NCBI GenBank assembly: GCA_040506705.1
Contig: JBEVWG010000010.1
Coordinates: 1-64,000 of the forward strand
Reading direction: 5' to 3'
DNA: 64,000 nucleotides
Source: Thiodiazotropha sp040506705
Lineage (GTDB): Bacteria > Pseudomonadota > Gammaproteobacteria > Chromatiales > Chromatiaceae
The notes beneath the pieces were generated by a model. The model did no database searches. It was given only the letters and a program-made list of their open reading frames with translations, and was not told where the DNA came from. The translations under genes were made by a program, and so were the position numbers. How positions within the stretch are numbered: the first letter of the stretch is position 1; the number at the start of each line of letters is the position of its first letter. Positions 37,223 to 44,719 of this stretch are shown piece by piece.

Positions 37223-38626
37223 ATGTCAACAATGTTCGACGGGGGAAATACTGTTTTGATTCATGCTGAGAGTGAGTCCATTGTTATCAATGTCAGCGAT
37301 GAGCGGCAACGCATACTGGCATTGCGATGGCTGCAGTTGGGGGTACTTGCCTTAGCTTTGGCTGGGCTTTTTGCACTGTTACTTGTTGCTTCCCGAGCGC
37401 CAGGCAGTGAACGCTTTTTTCCCTGGATCGATTTTTTTCGAACAGCACTGGTGGTGCATGTGGATCAGTCTGTGCTGATCTGGTTCTTGGCGATGAGCGG
37501 GGTTGCATGGTGTCTGACCTCAGTTGCTGAAACCTGGCGACTGGTTCTACAACGTATTGCCTTCTATACGGCCTTGGGAGGCGCTCTGGGTATTGCGCTG
37601 TCTGCATTTACTGGTGACGGTGCGCCATTGATGAATAACTACGTGCCAGTCTTACAACGTTCAGAATTCTTTATCGCGTTGGGCCTGTTTGGTTTCGGTA
37701 TTGCTTTACAGGCTTTTACCCGTCTGACTGCAGTAGGATCGATTGCTATTCAGAGGGCAAATATACACCTTCCAAGCCTAGTGACCTGGACCCTCTCTCT
37801 TACCATCATAATATCTATCATAGCGCTACTATTGGCCTGGCTACAGATGCCTGCCGAAGTGGATGGTCAGGCTTACTATGAGTATCTCTTTTGGGGGGCA
37901 GGGCATACACTCCAGTTTGCCTATACCCAGTTGGTCATTCTTGCCTGGTTGTTACTGGCTGTTAACAGTGGTGCAACATTGCCTGGTAATGCCCGCTGGT
38001 ATGCCGCTATTCTGATATTGGGGGTCGTTCCAGTATTGTCTACACCACTCATCTATCTGTTGTATGAGAGTGTCAGTCTCGCAGCAAAGGATGCATTCAC
38101 AGCACAAATGAAATATGGCGGTGGCTTGGCTGTGATTCCTGCAGGTGTTCTAGTTGTCCTGGGACTGTTGCGCAGCAGAGAGGTTGCCGCTGTATCAAAA
38201 CCTCTGCGAGCCTCGCTTTGGATGTCACTCCTGCTATTTTTCTCTGGTGGTGCTATAGCGCTATTCATATCTGGAGTGAATACCATTATCCCAGCCCACT
38301 ATCATGGTTCGATTGTGGGAGTGACAATCGGGTTGATGGGAATGGCCTATCTTGTTCTAACCAAGCTCGGATATTCCGCACCTCAAGGTCGACTGGTGGA
38401 GATGCAGCCCTGGATATACGGCATAGGGCAGTTGCTCCATATTCTTGGATTGGCCGCCTCTGGCGCCATGGGAATCCAGCGTAAGACAGCTGGTGCTGCT
38501 CAGGGGCTGGATAGCCTGTGGGCAAAGGTTGCGATGGGCGTAATGGGGATTGGTGGCCTGTTGGCTGTCATTGGCGGTATTTTATTTGTATGGGTAATGA
38601 TTCGAGCCTTTATGCGGTTCAAGTAA
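37223..38626 (+). CDS. Heme-copper oxidase subunit I homologue with altered active site
   Basis: The 467-residue polytopic protein (about 12 helices) resembles cbb3/NorB-like subunit I. His79 (helix II heme ligand, VVHVDQSVLIW), His228 (helix VI, WGAGHTLQFAY), His359 and His361 (helix X, PAHYHGSIVG) and HILGLAASG are in place. The helix VII position that normally holds the His-His copper pair reads STPLIYLLYES, without His, and residue H228+4 is Phe where A-type oxidases have the cross-linked Tyr. No subunit II or III gene follows. Start is uncertain; a TTG at 37256 after GGGGAAA is an alternative. It is divergent from ctaA-sco. Confidence 0.75.
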   Translation: MSTMFDGGNTVLIHAESESIVINVSDERQRILALRWLQLGVLALALAGLFALLLVASRAPGSERFFPWIDFFRTALVVHVDQSVLIWFLAMSGVAWCLTSVAETWRLVLQRIAFYTALGGALGIALSAFTGDGAPLMNNYVPVLQRSEFFIALGLFGFGIALQAFTRLTAVGSIAIQRANIHLPSLVTWTLSLTIIISIIALLLAWLQMPAEVDGQAYYEYLFWGAGHTLQFAYTQLVILAWLLLAVNSGATLPGNARWYAAILILGVVPVLSTPLIYLLYESVSLAAKDAFTAQMKYGGGLAVIPAGVLVVLGLLRSREVAAVSKPLRASLWMSLLLFFSGGAIALFISGVNTIIPAHYHGSIVGVTIGLMGMAYLVLTKLGYSAPQGRLVEMQPWIYGIGQLLHILGLAASGAMGIQRKTAGAAQGLDSLWAKVAMGVMGIGGLLAVIGGILFVWVMIRAFMRFK

Positions 38627-38643
38627 AGCACCCAACTGAACAA

Positions 38644-39066
38644 CTATCTATTTCTCATCTCCACTTTAACTATCGGGAACTTGCTCTCACCAAAATTTAT
38701 GGTCATTGTCTTATGTTCTTTTCCATAGAACGTATATTCGGCATATTTCGGGTATCTTTTTTCACCATTGGCGAAAAGAGCGACTATATGTTCTCTATCG
38801 AGGAGCCTTTGAGAAGAAGATCGATTTTGAATAGTTAAAACAGCCCAACGCTCACCGAGTTGGTTGCTCATGAGCAGGTTATTGGAAATTAGAAAATCTC
38901 CAAATTTTGGTTGTAAATCATCTGCATCAGTAAACTCAATCTCCATCGACCCTGGTATTGGCTCATCAATGGTGAGCACCTCATTTTCAGGAATCTCATC
39001 CGCATGGGCTGTTAATGTAATAGAGAGTAAAAGTAATAGAGTAACGATAGTCATGTGTATCTCCAT
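38644..39066 (-). CDS. Secreted hypothetical protein
   Basis: The unrecognised 140-residue protein has a signal peptide (hydrophobic core TIVTLLLLLSITLTAHA, cleavage about residue 22) and an acidic mature part with no Cys. It resembles a small beta-rich periplasmic protein. It converges with the oxidase-like gene (17-bp gap) and marks the left edge of the A+T-rich island. Confidence 0.6.
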   Translation of the reverse strand: MEIHMTIVTLLLLLSITLTAHADEIPENEVLTIDEPIPGSMEIEFTDADDLQPKFGDFLISNNLLMSNQLGERWAVLTIQNRSSSQRLLDREHIVALFANGEKRYPKYAEYTFYGKEHKTMTINFGESKFPIVKVEMRNR

Positions 39067-39214
39067 ATAGGTTTGACAGATAATCTAATATAGAGATGAG
39101 ACAAAAATAATAAACCAAACTCTCATATAATATTGAGCTATATGAAGTTGATCACATAACTCTATCGACTTTGAGAGTGAAGTGGTTTTAGAATTTGTTG
39201 GAATTAAACAGTAA

Positions 39215-39491
39215 ATGACTATAAGCGGATACCATCTCTCATCAGAAATTCTTTTCGACGGGCAGCACAGCAGGTATTCGACCTGCTCATGCAACCAAGA
39301 TCAGGGATAGGTTGATGTTTCTGCACACCGCCACTTGTATCGAAGACATGGATATCCCTGGATTCCGTCTTCACCCCCTTACCGGGAGGCTTGAGGGTCA
39401 TTGGGCAATAGACGTTAACCGGAACTGGCGCATTGTTTTCAGGTTCGAAGATGGTGACGCTTATGTAGTGAATTACGAGGATTACCACTGA
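39215..39491 (+). pseudogene. higB: HigB-type toxin, apparently frameshifted near its start
   Basis: In the frame from 39225 the sequence reads like HigB/RelE toxins of the HigBA class (STGSTAGIRPAHATKIRDRL, DMDIPGFRLHPLTG, WAIDVNRNWRIVFRF, YVVNYEDYH stop), an mRNA-cleaving ribosome-dependent RNase. That frame has a stop at 39222-39224 and no good start; the ATG at 39215 is one base out of frame. Removing one A at about 39223 would restore a start (MTIADTIS...). The stop overlaps the higA start by one base, the normal toxin-antitoxin arrangement. Confidence 0.75.
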
Positions 39492-39793
39492 TGACAATTC
39501 GATCACACAATCCACCACATCCGGGTGAGCTGATTCTGCGAACCTACATTGAACCGTTCGAAGGTGTCTCTATAGCCAGTGTGGCTAGGGAGCTTGGCGT
39601 GAATAAGAGCACCTTTAATCGCTTGGTGAACTGCAAGGCAGACATTTCTCCTGAAATGGCAGTGCGCCTATCTGCTGTCCTGGGGCGTAATGCTGAAAGC
39701 TGGCTTGCCTTACAGGATCACTACGATTTATGGGAAGCCCGTAAATCAGTAAACACGAACGTTTTGAACAGGCTTCAATTTGAAGTTGCATAG
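39491..39793 (+). CDS. higA: HigA-type antitoxin
   Basis: The 100-residue protein is an XRE-family HigA with the family start RSHNPPHPGELILRTYIEPF and helix-turn-helix about 30-60 (SIASVARELGVNKSTFNRLVN), ending in SWLALQDHYDLWEA. It neutralises its cognate toxin and represses the operon. The frame is intact while the toxin frame is broken. Confidence 0.9.
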   Translation: MTIRSHNPPHPGELILRTYIEPFEGVSIASVARELGVNKSTFNRLVNCKADISPEMAVRLSAVLGRNAESWLALQDHYDLWEARKSVNTNVLNRLQFEVA

Positions 39794-39795
39794 CC

Positions 39796-40110
39796 ATTGC
39801 TGAAACAGACCAAGGTTATTTAAGGATAAATGCGACTGATAGAGTTAGTAAAGAATATGGACCAAACGCGTTTATCTGCTTGGCCCTTGTGAAACCACGT
39901 AGCAATTTAGCGAGTGAATGGAAATTAGTATGACGCACCACACTAGCTAAACCCGGTTATTGTATATTTCAATTTGATCCTTTGTGTGGCGGTGTTGAGA
40001 TACGCTGGGGTGATGGTGCATGGCAGCGCATCGATGATGCTGCAATACTGGATGATTTGATTTTGCTGCCCCAGTTCGGGGATAGCGATATAGATGACTT
40101 ATTTGATTAG
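39796..40110 (+). pseudogene. Decayed ORF in two frames
   Basis: Two open stretches look like one broken protein: first frame to a TGA near 39931 (ending GPNAFICLALVKPRSN, LASEWKLV), then a different frame reading GVEIRWGDGAWQRIDDAA and a final acidic DSDIDDLFD with the stop at 40108-40110. I do not recognise the family. It fills the gap between higA and the next gene and supports gene decay in this island. Confidence 0.35.
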
Positions 40111-40190
40111 AAACTAATCAGTTTAAGGGATCTTCTATATATATATTTAGAGTCTCAGAATGAGATTGATACAGATTAACGGATAGTATA

Positions 40191-40538
40191 ATGAAGATCA
40201 AAGCGGATATACCAGTTATAGATATTCTTGGCCATGTAGTGCTATGGATAATACTCGGTGTTATTATACTTGGTATCGCACTGTTCTTTTTTCCATATTC
40301 ATTTTCTAAGTTTATTATAAATAGAACTTCAGTTGTGGAAATAGAAAAATGGGTTGTGCGTAGATTAAAATGTGAAATAGATCTTTTTGCAAATATTGGC
40401 CATGTGATTATTTTGATCTTAATTACTATTGTAACTTTGGGGCTTGGCAATATCTTCTACTTTTATCGTGTTTGGAATTATGCATTGAATAATACGCAGG
40501 TAGAGTCTACAAATACTGTACCTACTGAAACAGATTAA
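40191..40538 (+). CDS. Small membrane protein (DUF6693-like)
   Basis: The 115-residue protein starts MKIKADIPVIDILGHVVLW with two hydrophobic helices (about 11-38 and 68-92) and FPYSFSKFIINRTSV between, and Tyr/Phe-rich FYFYRVWNYAL. I place it near DUF6693 by pattern memory. It is in A+T-rich sequence unlike the core genes. The role is unknown. Confidence 0.65.
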   Translation: MKIKADIPVIDILGHVVLWIILGVIILGIALFFFPYSFSKFIINRTSVVEIEKWVVRRLKCEIDLFANIGHVIILILITIVTLGLGNIFYFYRVWNYALNNTQVESTNTVPTETD

Positions 40539-40602
40539 GGGAGATATAACAAAAAGAAGAGCTAATTGAGGTTATCTATCAATATAGAAGGACTAGTTTA
40601 TT

Positions 40603-40842
40603 ATGCAAACAAAGCGAAGTGTCATTGAAGATATACAGGTATTCATTTATTGATCGAGGGTTGTTTTGGGTGCTTTATTGGGTAGGTATTTTTTTAGCAA
40701 CTTGGTCTGTCCTGCCATGATTATTATTGATCTGAACCAGATTTTAGATTGCATAGAATGCTTAATGAAAATGTTAACCCAGAGATTAAGAATAGATCTC
40801 CTAGACGAGATAAGTGAAATAGGAAATGGGAGGATTGCTTAG
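40603..40842 (+). pseudogene. Possible 79-codon ORF interrupted by a TGA
   Basis: The ATG at 40603 opens MQTKRSVIEDIQVFIY, then a TGA (40651-40653) in the same frame is followed by 62 further open codons ending at TAG 40840-40842, one base before the ATG of the proteasome-like gene. Continuous phase and tight spacing suggest a small upstream partner that has been interrupted. No family is recognised. The region also holds the ribosome-binding site GGGAGG of the next gene. Confidence 0.3.
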
Positions 40843-40843
40843 T

Positions 40844-41704
40844 ATGACTCAAATAATAGCAGTAATAACACAAGAATTTGTTACTGTTGTATCAGATAGG
40901 AGACTAAGCTATTTAAATGAAGATGGTAGTTTTAAAGAAATAAAGACTGATAATGAGTGTAAATTAGTAGCACTATGCGAACATTCATGTATTGCATATA
41001 CTGGATTAGCAGATATTGGTGGATATGCAACATATGAATGGATTACTAGAACGTTAAAGAACTATAGATGTATAGATGGTTGGCATGCTGGAAATATACT
41101 AGCGAAGGAAATCCAAAAATGCCTTAAAAACATTAGTAAGTCTTATAGTCATATGACTTTCTTAATCACAGGATGGAAAAACACTAATAAAGGATTATTA
41201 CCTTTCACATTGCGTATGTCTAATGCATATAATCATGATGATAGTTGGAATAAGACTGCAACAGATAATTTCCGATATAAATTAATTACTCTATTATCAA
41301 ATGAATTACCGGAAAGTATGGTAGTTGGTGTTCCGCTAAAGCGGGAACAGAGACGTAGAATTAAAAGCCATTTAAGTAAAACAACAAAGAGAAGAACCCT
41401 TCCATTTGCTACACTAGAGTATTTATCTAAAGAAATAGTCAATAGTAAGAATATTATGGTAGGTGATAATGTGCTCGGTGTTACTATTCCTAAAAATCAG
41501 ATAGAAGAAGCAAATAAGAAAGGTAAGTATTTCATTGGTCATCATGTGCCTAATACAACTAGGTCGACATTTACATATTATGAAAAAGGTTCAAATGTAT
41601 TGAACATATATGGTCCATCGCACGTATGTGGAGATTCAGCTATGATTGACTTCTCTGGTTCTATGGATAATGGAGTGGTATCTGCATCTTTTAAGGTGGT
41701 TTAA
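40844..41704 (+). CDS. Putative proteasome-fold N-terminal-Thr hydrolase
   Basis: The 286-residue protein starts Met-Thr if the ATG at 40844 is used (GGGAGG lies 10 bases upstream; the earlier ATG at 40826 lies inside that site). Counting Thr as 1, the sequence TQIIAVITQEFVTVVSDRR puts Asp at position 17, as in the proteasome/HslV catalytic set Thr1-Asp17-Lys33; a candidate Lys is at 39 in ECKLVALCEH, six residues further on. The following CIAYTGLADIGGY resembles the glycine loop after that Lys. It is longer than HslV (about 175) and lacks HslU nearby. Anbu or a new Ntn-hydrolase branch is the alternative. Visibly A+T-rich coding. Confidence 0.55.
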   Translation: MTQIIAVITQEFVTVVSDRRLSYLNEDGSFKEIKTDNECKLVALCEHSCIAYTGLADIGGYATYEWITRTLKNYRCIDGWHAGNILAKEIQKCLKNISKSYSHMTFLITGWKNTNKGLLPFTLRMSNAYNHDDSWNKTATDNFRYKLITLLSNELPESMVVGVPLKREQRRRIKSHLSKTTKRRTLPFATLEYLSKEIVNSKNIMVGDNVLGVTIPKNQIEEANKKGKYFIGHHVPNTTRSTFTYYEKGSNVLNIYGPSHVCGDSAMIDFSGSMDNGVVSASFKVV

Positions 41705-41722
41705 TGACCGCACGATCGACGA

Positions 41723-41926
41723 GTGGTAACGCCAAGCCCGGCATTGATACTGGGATCTGTGCTCCGCCGGATCACTCTTCCAGGGCCTCACGTAGCAGAA
41801 TATGAATCAAAACATGGCCGAGTACTGCATGAGATCACAGACAGCCAAGATGCCGGGTCATTAAAACTCGCCGCAATCGATAGAGTAAGAGCGTACCACG
41901 GATACCAACCCATTATAGAGTCATAA
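41723..41926 (+). CDS. Small hypothetical ORF
   Basis: The 67-codon frame starts 18 bp after the hydrolase gene. Its last 35 residues (VLHEITDSQDAGSLKLAAIDRV-RAYHGYQ) recall the helical end of some phage small terminase-type or DNA-binding proteins, but the match is weak. It runs through the first copy of the C-terminal tag repeat on the other strand (41772-41813), so the start part may be chance. Doubtful. Confidence 0.3.
   Translation: MVTPSPALILGSVLRRITLPGPHVAEYESKHGRVLHEITDSQDAGSLKLAAIDRVRAYHGYQPIIES
41772..41813 (-). repeat. C-terminal coding tag LIHILLREALEE, copy 1
   Basis: On the minus strand this ~40-bp stretch reads LIHILLREALEE followed by a TGA. Related copies lie at 42473-42515 and 43156-43200. 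Differences among the copies are mainly synonymous in this frame (ttg/ctg, cta/ctc, cgt/agg, gag/gaa), so it derives from the 3' end of a once-functional gene. Confidence 0.6.
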
Positions 41927-41962
41927 TCATCGCAAACCACACCACAATTTAAAGGTAACCCT

Positions 41963-42406
41963 ATGTATAAATATTTATTGCTTGTCCTTCTCACGTTGTC
42001 TATAACACCAGTGCATGCTGGTTTACTCTTTGATTTGAGTAAAGAGCCAGCGAGTAGGTATGAGCTTGGCAAGCTGAAGCTTGAGCATATTGCTTACAAA
42101 TTGTCTGTAAAATATAGAGGTGAAGAGGTTGGTCGTACAAATTATTATATAAAGGGGTTTTCAGTTGAAGAATATAAAATTCTTGTTCTTTCCGTGTCTG
42201 TCGTTGGCAGAACAAAAGATATAAGTGATGAGCTTTGTAAAAAAATGGTAAAACCGATTCGAGATGAAATAAACTTCTCAGATATTTCAAGTAGCCTATG
42301 GCGCGGCCTTACCGATGAACAAAAGGACTTGTTAAAGCAGGAACTGCTATTCAAGGTTATATTGGTATCTAAAGAAAACGACTCATTCAGAAAGGAATGT
42401 ACATAA
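41963..42406 (+). CDS. Periplasmic hypothetical protein
   Basis: The unrecognised 147-residue protein has a clear signal peptide (MYKYLLLVLLTLSITPVHAG, cleavage after residue 19) and a helical, charged mature part with two Cys (about residues 92 and 146). It is A+T-rich. It occupies the interval between tag copies 1 and 2. Confidence 0.65.
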   Translation: MYKYLLLVLLTLSITPVHAGLLFDLSKEPASRYELGKLKLEHIAYKLSVKYRGEEVGRTNYYIKGFSVEEYKILVLSVSVVGRTKDISDELCKKMVKPIRDEINFSDISSSLWRGLTDEQKDLLKQELLFKVILVSKENDSFRKECT

Positions 42407-42472
42407 GCTCATGTTCTGAGCTTGTGGGGTTTCTGCTCAGGGTTGCGCTCGGTGGCCCATCGATGCCCGGAT

Positions 42473-42515
42473 TTAGTCTTCCAGTGCTTCCCTGAGCAGA
42501 ATATGGATCAAATTA
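42473..42515 (-). repeat. C-terminal coding tag, copy 2
   Basis: Minus-strand frame NLIHILLREALED followed by TAA. It is the most diverged copy (Asp instead of the last Glu). About 700 bp separate it from copy 1. Confidence 0.6.
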
Positions 42516-42519
42516 ATAG

Positions 42520-42969
42520 TCACGGAAAGCAACCCTCGACAATACGCGCTACTTCCTCTATTCCTTCAGCCATATTATTCATATTAGGTAATACAATTCC
42601 ATTTACACTTGTAGAATAGCGGGTGTAATACGGACTGTCGTGGCATTCTCCAAGAAGTTCGAGCCAATCTGGTGGCTGTTCTGATATTGGTAGACCATCC
42701 AAAAATGCCATTTTCCAAAGAGCTACCAAGTTGTGCCTAACTTTGTGATCTTTGAGACTTTTAGTTTCACCTTCCTTAGATAGATAAGCTTTCAGTAAGC
42801 ATTCCATTGTATGCCCAGCAATTAACGATAGTGCAAGAGCAGATGATTTATTGTCTGCTAATGATCTTACGCCAGGTAGCATATTTCTTGCTACGCCAAG
42901 ATAAGAAAGCGTGGGATCTACCTTTGAACCACCAGAAATACTAGCAGGGCCTGCCTGTAATCCAGTCAT
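42520..42969 (-). CDS. HEPN-like domain protein
   Basis: The 149-residue soluble helical protein has AGHTMECLLKAYLS, then DHKVRHNLVALWKMAF and SPYYTRYS, which fit HEPN-like folds (the H-N-L pattern and the helical bundle); HEPN proteins are often RNases or nucleotidyltransferase partners in toxin-antitoxin and defence modules. No canonical RxxxxH is certain (VRHNLV is suggestive only) and no MNT partner gene is adjacent. Located between tag copies 2 and 3. Confidence 0.55.
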   Translation of the reverse strand: MTGLQAGPASISGGSKVDPTLSYLGVARNMLPGVRSLADNKSSALALSLIAGHTMECLLKAYLSKEGETKSLKDHKVRHNLVALWKMAFLDGLPISEQPPDWLELLGECHDSPYYTRYSTSVNGIVLPNMNNMAEGIEEVARIVEGCFP

Positions 42970-43023
42970 CTTTATACCTCCTGATCAGAGACATCATTTA
43001 TTGATAGTCTAGTATAGTAAAAG

Positions 43024-43188
43024 CATGTGGTTAGCGCGTAGGTTCAAAGAGATAACCGGCGTAACGGCCTGGCCACTACAATCACCATCGAGACGCTATG
43101 TATTGCAACTAATCGATCACCAAGGGATGGTAAGGGTGTCTAAGGAAGAAGACTTCTACTCTTCCAGGGCTTCCCTGAGCAGAATATG
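43024..43188 (+). CDS. Doubtful 54-codon ORF with phage-like sequence
   Basis: ATG at 43024 opens MWLARRFKEITGVTAW and then SPSRRYVLQLIDHQGM and ends inside tag copy 3. The first 45 residues look protein-like rather than random. I do not know a family. It may be a remnant of a lost gene. Confidence 0.25.
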
Positions 43189-43200
43189 AATCAGATTCAC
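43156..43200 (-). repeat. C-terminal coding tag, copy 3
   Basis: Minus-strand frame VNLIHILLREALEE then TAG. It lies about 683 bp from copy 2, nearly the same interval as copies 1 and 2. The terminator hairpin starts 19 bp further on. Confidence 0.6.
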
Positions 43201-43218
43201 TGTTTACAATATAATAAA

Positions 43219-43252
43219 GCTCTGGGTATTAACACCCAGAGCCTTCTTTTTT
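43219..43252. terminator. Bidirectional rho-independent terminator
   Basis: GCTCTGGGT-ATTAAC-ACCCAGAGC forms a strong stem (43219-43242) followed by a T-run TTCTTTTTT on the plus strand; the minus strand continues into TTTATTAT. It lies directly after the PEP-CTERM gene stop (43255) and ends that leftward transcript, and can also stop rightward ones. Confidence 0.85.
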
Positions 43253-43254
43253 GC

Positions 43255-43965
43255 TTAACGATTCTTTTTTAATTTAAAATGTCGGATACCTAGCAAGCCA
43301 GACGCTAGTAGTAATATAGTACTAGGTTCAGGCACAGATGAAGGTGAAATTTCAGAAATACTGGTTAGTGTTAAGTATGCAAAACTAGGTACTAATTGAC
43401 GCTCACCATCACTGTTGTATACGGTTAAAATATTATCACTAGACCTTATGTTATTTACAGCCCAATCAGTGAAATCTGAATACGAATTGAGAGCTTCTCT
43501 TTGAAAAGTCTGATCTTGATAGGAATAAAGGGTAAATGAACCGTTGGGACCATAACCGTAAAATGAAAAATCTGCATGACTTATGTTTCCACTTCCCGAA
43601 TACCCTACGTAAGAAGTAATTCTTCCTAATTGAGCCTCATATAAAGAATTTTCATCTTTTTCGACATCAGTAGGAAATAGCGCGCTAGGCCCACTTACAA
43701 GAAGAGTATTGAGGCCAAAATAATACGATACACCACCTAAATCGTAGTGTGTTGTTTTTAAATCGAATGGCTGATCATAAACATAATAAGTAAATGATAC
43801 CGGGTCACCTTCTGATAGATTAGAGAGCTCTGTATTTTGTAGATAACTCAAATCACGGGTAACTGTGCCTTCAAATGTGTAATACAGTGGTTTTGCGTGA
43901 ATTGTTAGTGAGGCAAAAAGAAGTAAAAATAATACAAGTATGGGGACGAATTTCTGTTTTTTCAT
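43255..43965 (-). CDS. PEP-CTERM sorted exported protein
   Basis: The 236-residue protein has an N-terminal signal peptide (residues 1-24) and a C-terminal PEP-CTERM anchor: VPEPSTILLLASGLLGI followed by a basic RHFKLKKNR. Exosortase would cleave at this motif and send the protein to the envelope or outside. The mature part is Tyr/Ser/Asp-rich beta-type sequence with no catalytic motif. No exosortase gene is in the window, so its sorting machinery is elsewhere. Confidence 0.9.
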   Translation of the reverse strand: MKKQKFVPILVLFLLLFASLTIHAKPLYYTFEGTVTRDLSYLQNTELSNLSEGDPVSFTYYVYDQPFDLKTTHYDLGGVSYYFGLNTLLVSGPSALFPTDVEKDENSLYEAQLGRITSYVGYSGSGNISHADFSFYGYGPNGSFTLYSYQDQTFQREALNSYSDFTDWAVNNIRSSDNILTVYNSDGERQLVPSFAYLTLTSISEISPSSVPEPSTILLLASGLLGIRHFKLKKNR

Positions 43966-44719
43966 GGTTCACTCTATTGTATTGCTTAAGATAGCAGACA
44001 ATCACTTAAAGCATAATATGTGCCGCAATATAATTATTATATTAATCAGTATGATAGAATAAGGTATTGGTTAGACTGTCAAGTATTCCGACAAAAGAGG
44101 TATTCGGCTTCATTTCATAATCACACAGGCCGGGCATCGGTCTCATGGGTTTTACTACTGCAAGCAATCATATGTATTGTAATATCGATACTTACACTAT
44201 CAAGGTGCCAAAGCAATCATTAAACACGCAGCAAAAAAAGAAGGGGGGCGCCAATGCCTGGATTGAGCGTTTGGTGATGAGGCAAACAAGTGCTGAGAGA
44301 TCGCTAAACAGGATTTGACAGGGTTATTCGTAGGTTGACAGTGTCAATAATCTGTTAATATTGAAACAGATTAGCGGAATCGGCACATTAGTACAGGAAA
44401 CGATCACTATGAACAGAGACAGCTTTCCTACCTAGAAGAGAAACAAGATGTCCGCTTGGAAGTTCTAGGTTTCTCATACCATATATATCAATCTTTCGCT
44501 ATTGGCCGGTTGGGGGCTTTGTTAAAACTAACTCCAGATGTCTGCTTTCATTAATCATCTATCTCTACGCTCGAGCATCGGTAATGTCCGCAAAGACCGC
44601 TCACTGGTAGTGAACTCATCAGTGCACATATGTTATTTTCTGTGGGATATATCTATACCCCCATCCTATCAAAGGAGAGGGGTTGTACGCCTGGTTTCAA
44701 GCGGCAGTCAGATCTATCC
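43966..44719. other. Gene-poor gap with possible IS110 remnant
   Basis: No complete gene is seen. The stretch near 44250-44320 reads GANAWIERLVMRQTSAERS, reminiscent of the C-terminal end of IS110-type transposases (ANPWIERLL-like), so it may be a relic. An inverted repeat AATCTGTT/AACAGATT sits at 44349-44372. A weak 67-codon frame at 44020-44223 has no support. The rest is A+T-rich and featureless. Confidence 0.3.

Noticed and set aside
37140..37225. Repeated GTATCTG-TACTATTCA words before the oxidase-like gene as an operator
   Set aside because: Only a partial match (two diverged copies), so I could not separate it from chance.
44020..44223. 67-codon frame with a hydrophobic stretch
   Set aside because: No ribosome-binding site or homology, and it lies in a gene-poor A+T-rich gap.
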